Origin: Drosophila pseudoobscura
Taxonomy: Eukaryota > Arthropoda > Insecta > Diptera > Drosophilidae
Assembly (NCBI RefSeq): GCF_009870125.1
Contig: NC_046680.1
Span: 7,254,001 to 7,318,000, forward strand
DNA: 64,000 nucleotides
Reading direction: 5' to 3'
Shown: positions 1 through 12,900 of the stretch, one piece after another
Layout: every line of letters starts with the position of its first letter
Numbering within the stretch: position 1 is the stretch's first letter
Program-made: the position numbers and the translations under genes
The notes under the pieces: model-generated
The model's database searches: none
Told to the model about the DNA's origin: nothing
Seen by the model: only the letters and a program-made list of their open reading frames with translations

Positions 1-57
1 CTCAGCTGCATTTCTTGAAACTATATTTTCCAGCGAACAAAACCAACAGAAGCCACA

Positions 58-3000
58 ATGAACGGGCAGCCACATTTTGGCGGAGGTAGCAGCTCGATAT
101 TGAACCTGCACATTACGCATCTCGATCACATTGGCCCCTATCTGAAGGTCTATGGCCAGATCAATCGCGATGCTGCATTATTGATTACCAAACGCATTGA
201 GAATGTGCTGCCCACATGCTTTGCCATCGAGCCCACATGGTCCATCGAGCGGGTGCAGGCCCTGCTCACCCTCGGCACAGTGTGCGTGTTGAAGCAGACA
301 AACGGGGCAGCTCCCGGGGACACGGAGTACATGCGAGTGCGTGTGTTGAGCGCCACTCCGGATGGAAACAAGCGTATGCACGTCGAGATAGAGTACCTCG
401 ATTACGGTTTCAGACGAACTGTGAGCAGCCACGACGTGAGTACCACCGATCGACCAGAACCGCTCCGAGTATCAGCAGAATATCTAACGTGTGTTCTTTC
501 TTTTCCAGTTAATGTTCCTTAAGCAGCCGAAGCTTCTTCTGAACATCCCCATTCTCTGCTCACAGTACATTGTGCTGGGCATTTGCGCCGAATGGGACCG
601 GAGTGACCTGGAAACTGTGCATCAATTGATTGTCAACCAGACCGTGCAGCTTACCATCGATCCCACCCAGATCTGTGGCCAGTCCTTTGCCAGTGTGCGC
701 TGGAAGGACTTCGATTTGACTGAGTTTCTGGTGCAACAGAAACAAATTGGGGCTCCGGTGGCCACTCAACTGATGCTCGATCACTGCAAGAAGCTGTGGA
801 GGGATGCTCCACAGTCGCCAGTTACGGAGTACAACAACAACAACATAATAAGTTCGAGCAGTGCCTTTAAAACTCCCACGGATGTGGCACGTGAGCAGCT
901 GGCTGCTCGGCGTTCCCTGTCCGCTCGCTTAGAGATGCAACGCGTCGTTTCCGCGACCCCCTTGAGTGTGCTGAATCCAGCCGCCGCTGACTACTCTCCC
1001 AAGCAGCAGCAACCTTTAGCAAATTTGGTAACGACTTAAAGATTATTGCCCCAATCTCCGATCTGAATATGTTCACGACCTTTGCAGACAAATGTGATGG
1101 CGCCGCTTGGCCAGATGCCACCTCAATCCCTGGCCAATACTCAAAAGCCCAACTATGAGGCGACCCATTCCTTTAACGATTCTTATGTGCCCAAAGTCGA
1201 CGCCAAACAGCAGGTCTATAATTACTATAATGTTCGTATGAACAAGCCGGCGCCCAAGGCCGTGATGCTGCAGCCGTTTATGCAGGCACAAAACCCGACA
1301 GGCAGCTACGCCCCGATGGCTTATGCACCGGCACGCTTCACACCACCACCGCCACAGGCGAGCGTACAGCGGCCATCAGCACAGCAGCGCACCATTCCGG
1401 CCTTCAGGACCACCAGCCTGACACTGGGCCTGACCTACGATGTGCACGTAAGCTATGTGGAGAACGGACCGCATCTGTTCTGGGTGCAGCTGAAGAGCAC
1501 CGCCAAAGAGCTGGATGCCATGATGGAGCAGATTGAGAGGATGCGCCTGCAGCCGCTACCCCAATCACCTGAGGTGGGCTCTGCCTGCGTGGCACGCTTC
1601 TCTCAGGATGGTAATTTCTATCGTGCCTTGGTCAGCTCCATCAAGGAGCAGCGCTTCCGGGTTGTCTACGTGGACTACGGAAACTCGGAAGTGCTGCCAT
1701 CGAAAGATGTCTACCAAATACCCACGGAGCTGCTGCAGATCAAGCCATTTGCCTACCGCTTTGCCCTGGCCGGAATCAAGGAGATCGAACCCATTGACGA
1801 GAGCATGAAGCAGATCTTCAAGAACTCGGCTCTGTATAAGGACTTCCAATTGACGGTGCAGCAGCCTGAGAGTGTGGGTTCGATGCAGACCTGTCATCTC
1901 TTAGACAGCTTTAGAGTGAGTCGGAACGAATGAGTGTGCCATTTCAATGAACCACAACTAACGTTAAGGAGTTTCCCCATTTCAGGGCAGGAATATACTG
2001 GCAGAGCTGAAGCAGCAGAAGAGCTCGCTTCAGGAATACGAAAAGGCGGACCATCTGGTAAACGACGACGAGGTGGAAATCCGCTATATTGACTCGCCCA
2101 GCAACTTCTACGTGCAGAAGGTGGCCAACATCGCGCAGTTTCAAGTGCTGATGGATAATATGTTCACGTACTACAACATCAACCAAAAGGTACCCGACAA
2201 ACTCACCCTGGGTGCCCCCTGCATCGTCAAATGCGATCAGGAGTGGTATCGTGCAGAGATCCTGCGTGTCGATGACTCTGTAATTGTGCGGCACGTGGAC
2301 TTCGGCTACGAGCAGACGGTGAAGCGCCATCTGATCGGGCACATTGCCAAGGAGCATCTGAAGATGCCCCGCCAGGCTATCAAGTGCTGCCTGAAGGGCT
2401 TCGAGCAAAGCGAGCTGGGCCAGGATAAAATCACCGACCAGTTCGAGATGCTGGCCGAAGAATCGAACATCCGACGTCGCACCTTCAATGTGCGCGTCTT
2501 TCGCATCGAGCCAGACGGCCTGAATGTTGTAAATCTTCTCGCCAAGAACTTGAACGTCATGAAGAAGCTGTACAAGCTGTCTATGCCCTTTGACAAGTAC
2601 CTATCACTGGAGAAGGGTCAATTCAATGGCAATACCACGCGGGCCGAGTCTGTGGTCTCCTCCGAATTGGACAAGGACCTGATTCTCAACTCCACCAGTA
2701 TCGTGGAGAGCGAGGAACGCCAACAGCATCAGCAGCAGAAACAGCCATTGCCACAACTACTGCAGCAGCAGCAGCAGACAGTCCGAGGCAAGAGCTCCAG
2801 TGACTGGGACAAACGCAGCTCATCGTCGGCCAACTCGAAGGATAGCAAGCATCCCCAGCAGCTGCAGAAAATCGAGCGTAACTTGGACTCCAACTTTGAC
2901 AGCCAGAGCACAGGCAGCCACAACAGTGCCGGAAGTTCGCCACGCAAGGGCAGCCGACAGAACGGACGCAGTCAGACACAGTCGCCGCGGCTGCTGAATG

Positions 3001-6000
3001 GAAACTCAGAGGCAAATAAAAACAGGTGAGTAGGTGCTTGGTTTTCATGACTCGTCGTCGCATTATTAATTCGGTGCATTCGGTCTTTGGCAGACGCTTC
3101 AGCAACAGTCAGTCGCCGCGCAAGGAGCCACAGTCTTCGCAGCAGCAACGTAATCAGCCCAATCAGCGTTCACAGAATGCCCCCCAGGGCTTTGCACAGA
3201 ATCCTCAAAGACAGAAGTCCACTTTGGATGGAGGCAGCATCTCCTCCAAGCGCTCCAGCGGCGTGGAGAGTGGCGCGAGCTCTGCCAGCGAATCGGCAGT
3301 GGCCGGCAAGTCTGAAAAGTATGTGCCCCTGGACAAGGCATACTCCCTGCAGGACATGAAAACCACTGGAAAGGAGGCCGTCAGCTTGTCCTGGTGGGTA
3401 TCGCCATTCCAGTTTTATGTTGTGACAAAGTCGGCGGCAGCCAAATACGACGGTCTGCTGCGCGAAATGAGACAATTCTATCGTCAAAAGTCACACCAGC
3501 CACTCCAGCTGAAGGTCGGCTCCACGGTGGTGGTGCGTCAGCGCAGAGACAATGCCATCCTCCGGGGCACGGTCACCGCTTGCAACCATATGATGCGCAA
3601 GTATCGTGTCTTCTGCGTGGACACGGGCAGCCTGATCACCGTCACCTCCGAGGATGTCTGGCAACTGGAGCAGCGGTTCGCCAATGCCCCCTGCCTGGTC
3701 CATCGCTGCAGTTTCCATAGCGTGGTGACCAACTACGATAACTTGTACATTGTGGATCGCATGGAGAAGTTTGTGCCGGTCAATGCCAGAGTCGAGTGCG
3801 AGTTCTTGTCCAAGCAGCAGATCAGCAACTCAAACAGCAGCTGCTCCTACACCGTCAACATGTATGTCAATGGCTCTTCGCTGAGGGATACGCTGGTCAA
3901 GGAGAAGTTCCTCACCGAAGTGGCGCCAGGTAGGGACTACTTTTTCCCCGTCAGGTGCTACTGAACCTACCTTTCCAATTCCTCTCTATTGCAGAGGTGC
4001 GTGTGAGTCTGCTGGCTGGTCAGCAGGTGCGCGGAAAGTTTACCTCCGTTCGGGATATGACCAACTTCAAGATACAGCTGGACTACTGCCACGATGTGAG
4101 TTTCCTCTGCAGTTACGATGATACCAAGTTCGTCAAGTCAAACCCCGATATGGCCCGGCGCTTCAAGGAGTACTACGAGGGCAAATCCTATGCCTTAAAT
4201 GTGAAGCACGTCTGTGAGAACAATATGTAAATTGTGGCCAATCAATTGTCGAGTCAGGATCTAACCTATTTCATTCTTTTGTGCAGTATTCATCTGCGCC
4301 CCGTAATGCCGCTATTCAAGGAAGACCGCAAAGCCTTCGTCTGCAGCTATCCCGTGGTTCTCAGCAGCTTCAAGGCGCTAGTTGTCCACGCTGCCAAGCC
4401 ATACCGCGTGTTTGTACAGCCCCTGGCCATCGAATCGGCTATGCAGACGCTGCTCGACGAAATGTACGAGTTTTACGAGGCCAAAGGCAAGTAATCCCCA
4501 TAAGGAACTCGAACATAATCCCTCAACTTTGGCCCTTCTCTCTAGGTGACTCGTTAATTAAGTTCAAACAGGGGCAGATCTGTGCCGCCCGGGGATCGGA
4601 TGGGAACTGGTATAGAGCACGTATTGTGGCCAACGATTTGAATGCGCCTCGCACTGAGGTGTTCTACGTTGATTACGGCAACACGGAGGAGCTGAATCGC
4701 CAGGATATCAAGGCATTGGACGACAGATTCTATGCGAACCCCAGTGGATTCGCTGTAGAGATCAATTTACCCCTGGGCCGACCGAGCAATGAGGCAAAAC
4801 TAAAGAGCCGTCTTGCAGAGTTGCTGGAGGAGCAGGTGGTCACCATTCAGCCAATTGAAGTTCGCCGCAATCACCTCATTGGCAATGTCATCACGGGCGA
4901 CAATCAGAACGTGTCGGAGCGGCTGAAGGCAGAAAAACTTGTGGCCTCCCATCTGGATCTGGACTACATGCGCAAGCAGTTGGATAAGGGCAAGAGTCCC
5001 ACCTACGAGTACATCGAAACCGTGGACCTGACCATGGACGATGAGGAGGACAAGCGCAGCAAGGAGAGCCGCAGCAAGTCAAGCTCGGCAAATGCCTCGC
5101 CAAAGGCCAAAAAGCCACAAAACGACAAAGAGCCAAGGAAGAAGGAGCCGTCTGCAGCCGTGCCTCCCGTTCCTGTGGCACAAATTGTAGCTGTTGAACC
5201 AGTTGCAGTGGCAGAACCATCCAAGCCAAGCTCCCCAGAACCAGCTCCGTCTGTAAGCAAAGCAAAGGAGCCAGTCAATACGATAGTGCAGGCCGAGGAG
5301 CCGCCACAGCCACCTGCACAGCCAGAGGAGGACCCCTACAAGGGTATGGAAACGGTTGTGCTCAGCCATTGCGACAATCCTGCCCACTTCTTTGTGCATC
5401 CCGTCGATCAGCTGGAGAAGCTGAATCGTATGCAGGAGAACCTGCAGATTGTGTCGCCCTCGCTGCCACCGCTGGAGAATGTCGTCGACGGAACCGATTG
5501 CGTTTCCCTCTACTCCGTCGATAAGTGCTGGTATCGCGCCAAGATCCTTGATGCCGAGCTAATGGTCCTGCTGTTCATAGATTTCGGTAACACGGATTGC
5601 GTCTCGGATACCACGGACATAAAGCAGAGCATGTTTGGCCACATGGATCCTTTCTGCTTGCCCTGTGCCCTGCCCATTGCCCCCAAGAACACACGCGATT
5701 GGGTGGATGCGGCGAATGGTATATTCAACGAGTCCTACTCCAAGATACTGCGCTACGAGTATCTCTCCCGGGGAGACTACAAGACGATCAGCTATGTTCG
5801 GCTGTACATCGATGACGAGGACGTGGCCAAGAAGCTGATTGCCGACGGCTACGCCAAGCCCCTCGAGTATGTGGCCAGCGGCTGCACTTGCTACATCTCG
5901 CACGTGAACGCCATCCGTGACTTCTACATCCAGCTGGAGCGCGACTCGAAGGCCCTGGAGCTGATCGAGATGTATTTGCGCGACAATGAGAAGACCCTCG

Positions 6001-8078
6001 AGCCCCTAGAGCGCTTCGAGAAGGGAGCCATCGTTGCAGCTCTCTTCGAGGACGATGAGCTGTGGTATCGTGCCGAGCTGCTCAAGCAGCTGCCCGACTC
6101 CCGCTACGAAGTGCTGTTCATTGACTACGGCAACACCTCGACCACCACCAAGTGCCTGAAGGTCTCCGAGGAGATCGCCAAACTGCCCAGCCTTTCCAAG
6201 AAGTGTTCGCTGCAGCTGCCCTTGACGCACACTGCCTGGTCCGAGGAGGCTGAAGCCAAGTTTGCCGAGCTCACCGGCGAGGGGGAGCTGGTCTTCACTA
6301 CGCAGCTGCTGAAGCCAGGCGCGGATCATGTCACCATCAATCTGATGCTCGACGAGGAGAACATCATTGACCGTCTGCTACCGCTGTGCCCGAAAAGGGA
6401 GCCAACGTCATCCCTGGCAGGTTTTAGTTCCGGTTCTACTGCCACAACCAAAGCCACCATCACCCAAGTGAAAAGCGCTTCCCAAATATACCTGCAGTTG
6501 GCCGAGAAGCATGCCCTGGCAGATAGCATCTGCACAAAGCTCAACGCAGGCAAATTGCAGCCAAAGAAGGACAAGGGACACTTGGGCGAACTGTGCGTGG
6601 TTCAGTGTAAAGATGATAAGGACTTCTATCGCGGGCGAATCCTGGAACTGCTGGACAACAAATATCGCGTCTTCCTAATCGACTTTGGCATGGTTATAGA
6701 GGTCGATGATGCGCTGTACGAGACGCCCGATGAGTTCACCACGATTCTGCCCCTGGCCGAGGTGTATAGCCTCGAGCCTTGCGCCGACTTTGAAAAGAAC
6801 AAATCCTTGACCACAGAATCTCTGCACGATATCTTGGAAAGCTGCGATGGTGCTGTGGTGGCAGAGATACTCGACAAGACAGCCAGTCCGCCTATTGTCC
6901 GGTTGACTATCAAAGACAAGAACGGAATGAACATTTTCGAGCAGCTGCAAAAGCTCGTGGAGGCGAAGCTGAAACTCATCCAGAAGGACAACGAGAACTC
7001 CGAGTGCATCATCTCGCACGGCCACTCGCCCAGGAGCTTCTACGTTCAGCTGAAGAAAAACTCGCAGCTTCTGGATCTGGTTGTGAAGTCGTTGCAGGGC
7101 CTAGACAAAGTTAACCTGAAGAGTCTGGATATTGCGGCAGAGGCGGCGGAGGCGGCGATGGGAGTGGCATACTCGGAGGAGGATACCTGCTTTTATCGAT
7201 GCTTGATCAAGTCCGTACTGAAAGAAAAGGAATTTGTGGTGTTCCTCGTTGACTACGGCATTACTATGGCAGCCACGGAGATCTTCCAACTTCCCCGGCA
7301 GCTGGTTGATGTGCCGCCGCTGGCCCTGCACTGCCAGCTGAGTGAGATACCTGAGGATGTGCCCGACACCAAGCTAGAAGAGGCATTCGCCGCCCTGCTG
7401 GAGCAGCACTTTGGCGAGGTCTACGAGATAACCACACAGCCGAACGAGGACGATACAAAGCCACATTTGGCCAAGCTGCGCATCAACTATAAAGACTTTG
7501 CCCAGGAGCTAACCAACACAGTGGCCGGGGTACAGAAACCGCTCCAGGTGGAGCTGCACAACTGCGTTGTCGTGCAGTACGATGATCCCACCTCCTTCTA
7601 CGTGCAAATGGAGGTGGATGTGCCGGCTCTGGAGCAGATGACCGACAAGCTGCTCGACACAGAACAGGAGTTGCCCGCCTTTACCGACCTGAAAGTGGGA
7701 GCCGTCTGCGTGGCCCAGTTTCCCGAGGACGAGGTCTTCTATCGTGCCCAAATCGTCAAGGTCCTGGACGAGGGCAAGTGCGAGGTGCACTTCATCGACT
7801 TTGGCAACAACGCGGTCACCGACCAGTTCCGCCAGCTGCCCGAGGAACTGGCAAAGCCGCCGCGCTACAGCAAGCACTGCGAGCTGGAGAGCGCCACCAT
7901 TGCCAAGTGCAATGTGGCCGATCTGCAGAGCTTCATCGACACTCGCTTCTCCGAGACATTCCAGGTGGAGATTCTGGCCACCAAGGGCCAAGTCGCCGAC
8001 AGCTGCACCCATGTCGTGAGGCTGTTCTACCAGAGCACCAGCATCAGCGAGAAGCTCCGTCTGCAGGAGAGTCAGTGA
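58..8078 (+). CDS. tud: Tudor, multi-Tudor-domain germ-plasm scaffold
   Basis: Eight coding exons join in phase: 58-435, 509-1027, 1088-1915, 1986-3025, 3094-3929, 3995-4226, 4287-4486 and 4546-8078, giving 2521 residues, close to the roughly 2500 of Drosophila Tudor. I see ten Tudor cores, centred near residues 95, 490, 680, 1090, 1380, 1690, 1865, 2050, 2245 and 2425. Most have the WYRA/FYRA strand and a VDYGN/IDFGN-type turn. The family is usually credited with ten or eleven. Tudor binds symmetrically dimethylated arginines of Piwi-class proteins (Aubergine) in polar granules and is needed for germ-cell formation and piRNA-linked complexes. Linkers are disordered: a Gln/Ser-rich stretch at 2700-3300 and a Lys/Ser/Pro/Ala-rich one at 5040-5330. 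The start ATG follows CCACA, and an acceptor-like TTTTCCAG at 26-33 suggests a 5' UTR exon beginning at 34. Intron 7 (4487-4545) needs a GC donor. Confidence 0.93.
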
Positions 8079-9454
8079 GCCCCAGTCGGACGGGTATAAA
8101 AACAAAATATTTATTTGTTGTGCTAAAGCATCCGATCTAATGCAATGTATTACCTAATTTAGATGAACGAGTCCAACTTATTCAATTAGAGGGAGAGCTC
8201 ACGATTTTGTTTAGCCAAGAAGCTTCATTGATTTTTCATGGAAAACCAAAATGAATGCTAATTTTGTTTCAAATATTTGAATATGAATCAACCAACAACA
8301 CATAAAAAAGTTATCCAACAAAAAACGAAAGAAAACGAACAAAAAAAAAACGAAAAAACCCTCAGAAAACGTATAAAAACAAACGAAAAATGTTTAAAAA
8401 AACTGAAAAAAAAAAATTGAAATTTAGAAAAAATTTAAACTAACGAAAGAATGTTAGCCGCATGGTGAATGCAGAACGATTTAATTTAAATTGCTCAACC
8501 TTTTGTAAACACATTTTACATTATCAACGAAAGGGGAATTGGAGTGGAGCTCGGAGAAGGACATTCCCCTGGGAATTATTTATTTTTTTTCCTTTAAAAC
8601 TATTTAAACCCCAGCTTGGGGGACTTTATTCTCTATTCTTTACTCAATTAACCAACTCAAGAATCGCCTGATTTCATTTCCAAATATTGCTTTTGGATTA
8701 TACTTTTCATCTATTCAAATGATAGCATCATGAAAATCAAAGACTAAAAAAATCTACTGGTAACCAGAGTAAACAAAACAAAAAAAATACAAAACTAATG
8801 GAATGTGGGTTTATGTATTAAAACCTTTAATCACATGTCATATTTTTCTACCATTTCTTTTTCATGTTGTGAACAAACAAATATTAAAAGCAAGAAAATA
8901 AATCGCGATTGAAAGCAATAGTTTTGGTGCATTACCTGTGTATTTCTTACCTGCCCTGATCTCTCAGGTAGCAATTGGCGGTTTGGCAGGGAGGTTTGGT
9001 TCTTCCTCCAGATAGGATTTGTGGTTCCATGGAAATGCATTTGTGGAATATCACTGCGTTTTTCACATGTCCCGATCATGCGGCCAAGACATCAGCCTGT
9101 CAGAGGGAGTCGCGCCTTGATAAGAACGGAATTATGGTAAGGTGTCTGTCTGCAACCATTTATGACATGGCTTAAGCTCTCATTTTCGTTATCATTCATC
9201 AAGATACCGAGTATCGTATATGAAATATGACTACTATTTACATATGTATATATTTCCTGCTGGCCAACGTGGATGCTTCATTAAGAAAGGGGTCCCTCCT
9301 CCCGTTTTAGCGATGAGATTAGCGTTTTATTGCTAATTGGATGAGTGGCGGGCCAAAACCACAAATATGTACGTATCAACAGAATATACAACAATAATAT
9401 CAGGCTGTCAAAGCCCCGAAAACATTTCAATCAGCGTTATCAGAAAACGCATTC
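8079..9454 (+). other. tud 3' UTR and intergenic spacer
   Basis: AT-rich, A-run-rich DNA with no coding sequence I can support. A canonical AATAAA at 8897-8902 is a possible distal tud polyadenylation signal; I saw no canonical AATAAA closer to the stop codon. The remainder is unremarkable spacer leading to the GA-rich tract at 9455. Confidence 0.5.
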
Positions 9455-9661
9455 AGAGAGAGAGAGAGAGAGAGAAAGACCGAGAGAGGGAGAGAGTGAT
9501 CACTGCTCTCTTGAGTTTTCCCGTGCATTACGGTCTCTGTGTGCGTGCTTTATCAGAGTTTTCGCTGTGGCTCGTGTGCTCGTCCCGCCGTACTGTTCTC
9601 GGTTCTGTTCTCTTCGCTGCGATCGTTTCAATTCCATGTCTGCGGTTGAATTGAACGGTTC
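9455..9661 (+). promoter_or_regulatory. Predicted promoter of the LRR gene (GAGA tract, Inr, DPE)
   Basis: A (GA)n tract at 9455-9497, the kind of sequence bound by GAGA factor, precedes an Inr-like TCAATT with the A at 9630. Exactly at +28 to +32 from that A (9657-9661) is GGTTC, which fits the Drosophila DPE consensus RGWYV. The Inr has one mismatch to TCAKTY. A strong donor follows at 9926, so this is the best candidate start for the downstream LRR gene, whose first coding exon opens with an acceptor. Confidence 0.5.
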
Positions 9662-9925
9662 CGGTTGACTCTGTTGCTCCGTAACGGTCGCTACGATATC
9701 TTTTTCCCCCACTCTCTTGTCCCCACGTAAATAATATCATATTTTGTGCTAATTGAAAATCATCACAAATTAAACGAAACGAAATCTGTGTACAAAAACT
9801 GATTATGTGTGGAAAGATACGGCAATGAGTGAAGTGAAACAATGATCCTGCTCAAGGATAATCCTCGAACGCATTAAATGGGATTACTATACCTCAAAAA
9901 TTGGATTACCTAAACTGTAAGAAAA
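9630..9925 (+). other. Predicted non-coding first exon of the LRR gene
   Basis: Runs from the predicted initiation site at 9630 to the donor AAAA|GTAAGT at 9926. It would splice to the acceptor at 14081-14082, three bases before the start codon. It holds short upstream ORFs, for example ATGs at 9635 and 9842, each ending within about a dozen codons, which would lower translation of the main frame. This is inferred from sequence signals only. Confidence 0.45.
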
Positions 9926-12900
9926 GTAAGTAAGAACCGTATAGTACTTAGGTTCCTGTACATTTGTGTTGTGTTCCACTCGAAATGGAGGTCTGGCTAC
10001 GGGTTATCATTTACTACTACAACAACTACATAATAGTGTTCGGCTCTCGTAGATTGCACAACAGCTGCGCCAAGCACTTGGGGTACATTAGATTTTCTAA
10101 TCAGGAAACTTAGCATTGACACAGCAACAGAGTAGACCCGGCTCTGCTTTTTCTGAGTTCCACGAAGAGAGTCCGTCTCCCAGGCAGCATAATGCGATAG
10201 AACCGCAGTTAAATTGGTTTCAATTAGGGGAGAATAAGCAGATTACGCTGGGGAGACTGCAGACTCCGCACAGAAAGAAATGCTCTAGAGAGAACCAGAG
10301 TGCGTCTGTTTATACAGTCATTAACTCTCTGTAAGCACAAAGACCAAAAACACCTGCTTATCAACAAGGGGAATCTTGTTCTACAATCAGAGTTCTACAA
10401 ACAGAAAGAGGTAGAATATCAGTTGATGAACCTAGTGCTTTCAGACCGCCGTCTTATAAACATTAAATTGTAGAACAAAAATATGTAATCTGACAATGAA
10501 ACAATATGTTCCAGGAATTACTACCTATGAGAAAGGCAAGTCCAGTATCAACAAAAACTTGAGCTCATCTTCTACCTTCCCTTAAGGTAAGACGATCTTT
10601 TCCTTTAGTATTCCGAAACCCCGCCCAAAGTGCCCTCGCCAGCCAGCCAGCCAGCCAGCTACTGGGAGAGTTACTGCCCTCCACTTGCATAGGGCTCCGC
10701 TCCACTCAACTTTCAATAAGCGATGGAACGGTATGGACTGTTTTGTTTCTGTTCGGATCGGTATTTTCCGTCTCGGGCGAATGTTGTCTTGATTGTATTT
10801 AATTGAAATAAATGAACGACGCTCTTTTTTATTGCTCCACCATTCTTGTGGCTGTTGTTTTTGTTGTTGGTGCCGTTTCAATTAAGTCTTATTTTTTTTT
10901 GTTGTTCTTGGCATCGCTGTTATAATTTGGAAAGACCTTTACAGCCAAGTCAGCCGATAAGAGGAGCACGTCAAGTGCTCCGATAAGATTCACTTTTTAT
11001 TCCGCCAGTACACTTATTACTCAATGCTCTTTCCGGAGAACGCAGGAGGTAACAGAGCAAGTTTGAGTACTCCGGACATGACACACACTCGGATGATGTT
11101 TCATCACAGCATCAGGGAAAAGTCCAAACAGATAAATCTTTATCGCTGGCCTGAGAAACGAGAATAAATCTTCGCCCCTCCGGCACACACCTGTTGAGGG
11201 GAGGACGGCGGCGCCCTGCAGAGAGATATAGAAGCGTCTGAGCACAGATATAGATATGTCATATACATATGTATCATCGTGCGACGCCCACAATGTGTGA
11301 CAGGGACTATCAGAAGAGCACATAAATCCATTCACAAATGTTTAGAATGTTATTAAAATATTTGAGACTAATTTCGAGTGTTTTCGTGCCTCCCATTTTT
11401 TAGGGGATTCTCGATTTCTTGTTGCCTTCGTTATTCCCATAATCGCTTGGGCATCGGGCTCTAAGCAGATAAATAATTTTCCCGGTTTCATATTTATCAA
11501 ACGAGCATCGGGACAGGCTGCAATCCGTTGGCCGACAGTTGTCGGGAGGTGGAAACTGTCTTGGACCGATCCGATCCGATCCGACTCTATCCGATACGTA
11601 ACCCATTTCTGCCACCCCATTCGCATTTCCTATTGTTTGTCTGCTGTTTGTGGCAGCAGCCCCTTGATTGAGCCTAATATATAAATAAATATGGGAACAA
11701 ATGCGGCCAAAGTGGAAAGCATAAATTCTGACCCACACCAAATACAACAATGCTAGCCGTAGCCGTAGCCGTAGCCGTAGCCGTAGGGCTAGGGATTCAT
11801 TCAGATCCGTTGATTAAAGGGGGAGACCTCTTTTATGGCGTATGCCTGGAGTGAAGTGGATCTCCATTTGCTGCCCCTAGATCATCGTTGGCATTAGCCC
11901 TTTTTATGGCCAATTCCTTTGAATTTGAATTCGATTTCGAGCCCCCCACAAGAATGTGATATTAAAAACCGACACGGAAAAGTAAGGGCATAAAAGTTGT
12001 TGGATTTGAGTCCATCCCATTCCATCGCCTGTGCCATAAGTTTGCAGTTGGCTCCCACTGTTTATATCTGTATCTTCCTCTTGCCGCTGGTGCTGTTGTA
12101 TCTTTTGGGGTTTCTTTCTGCTTAATTTTAATTTAAATATATGAAATATATTTATAGCCATTGTTGCGGTTGCTGTCAGTCCCAAAAAGTGTGGAAATAG
12201 CTTCAATATTTCTGTTCATATTTTCAGCTTCTTCTTTTTGGCGATTCGACGGGCTCTAATGACAGAGGTACCCCCCGCACTCGCACACGCGCTCACTGGG
12301 TGGGAAAAGTGTGCCTCCAAATGCCGCGCAGCAGACTTTCGGCCAGCACTGTTCGGAGCCATATTGCTCTCAAGTGGAGCGCAAGAATTTTTGGTCAAAG
12401 GCCAACACCCAAGTCATCAAACGAAAAATGGGAAATGGGAATAATGGGGAATTATGACTGTCTTGAACTATATGTGGCCCATGAATCATTGTTAAAGAGT
12501 GGTGAACACCCTTAGTATGACCCAACACAATCTAACTAACTTTAAAATTGATTGGCCTGCCTTTGTTTCCTTCTGTAAATGGCGAAAACACCCCGATGTT
12601 ATCGGCCAGATGGGGCTTTGTTGGCTTACTTCTGCCACTTGGTGATTTGCCAATATAAATGGATGGATAACATGGTCATTCATCATTTATTGGCCTGAAC
12701 AAACTGAACTTCAAGTGCAGGCTTATGGCTTTTGCAAACGTTGACAGACCTTCGCTTTTCCATGTAATACTACTCCCAGCTCCAGCTGAAGCAGCGCAAT
12801 TAGCCCGAATGTCACAAGGCGCCGCCTTCCGACCCTCGACAGCCTCAGCCCCAGCCCCAGCCTCAGTCTCTGCCTCAGTCCCTGCAAAATTACAATACTC

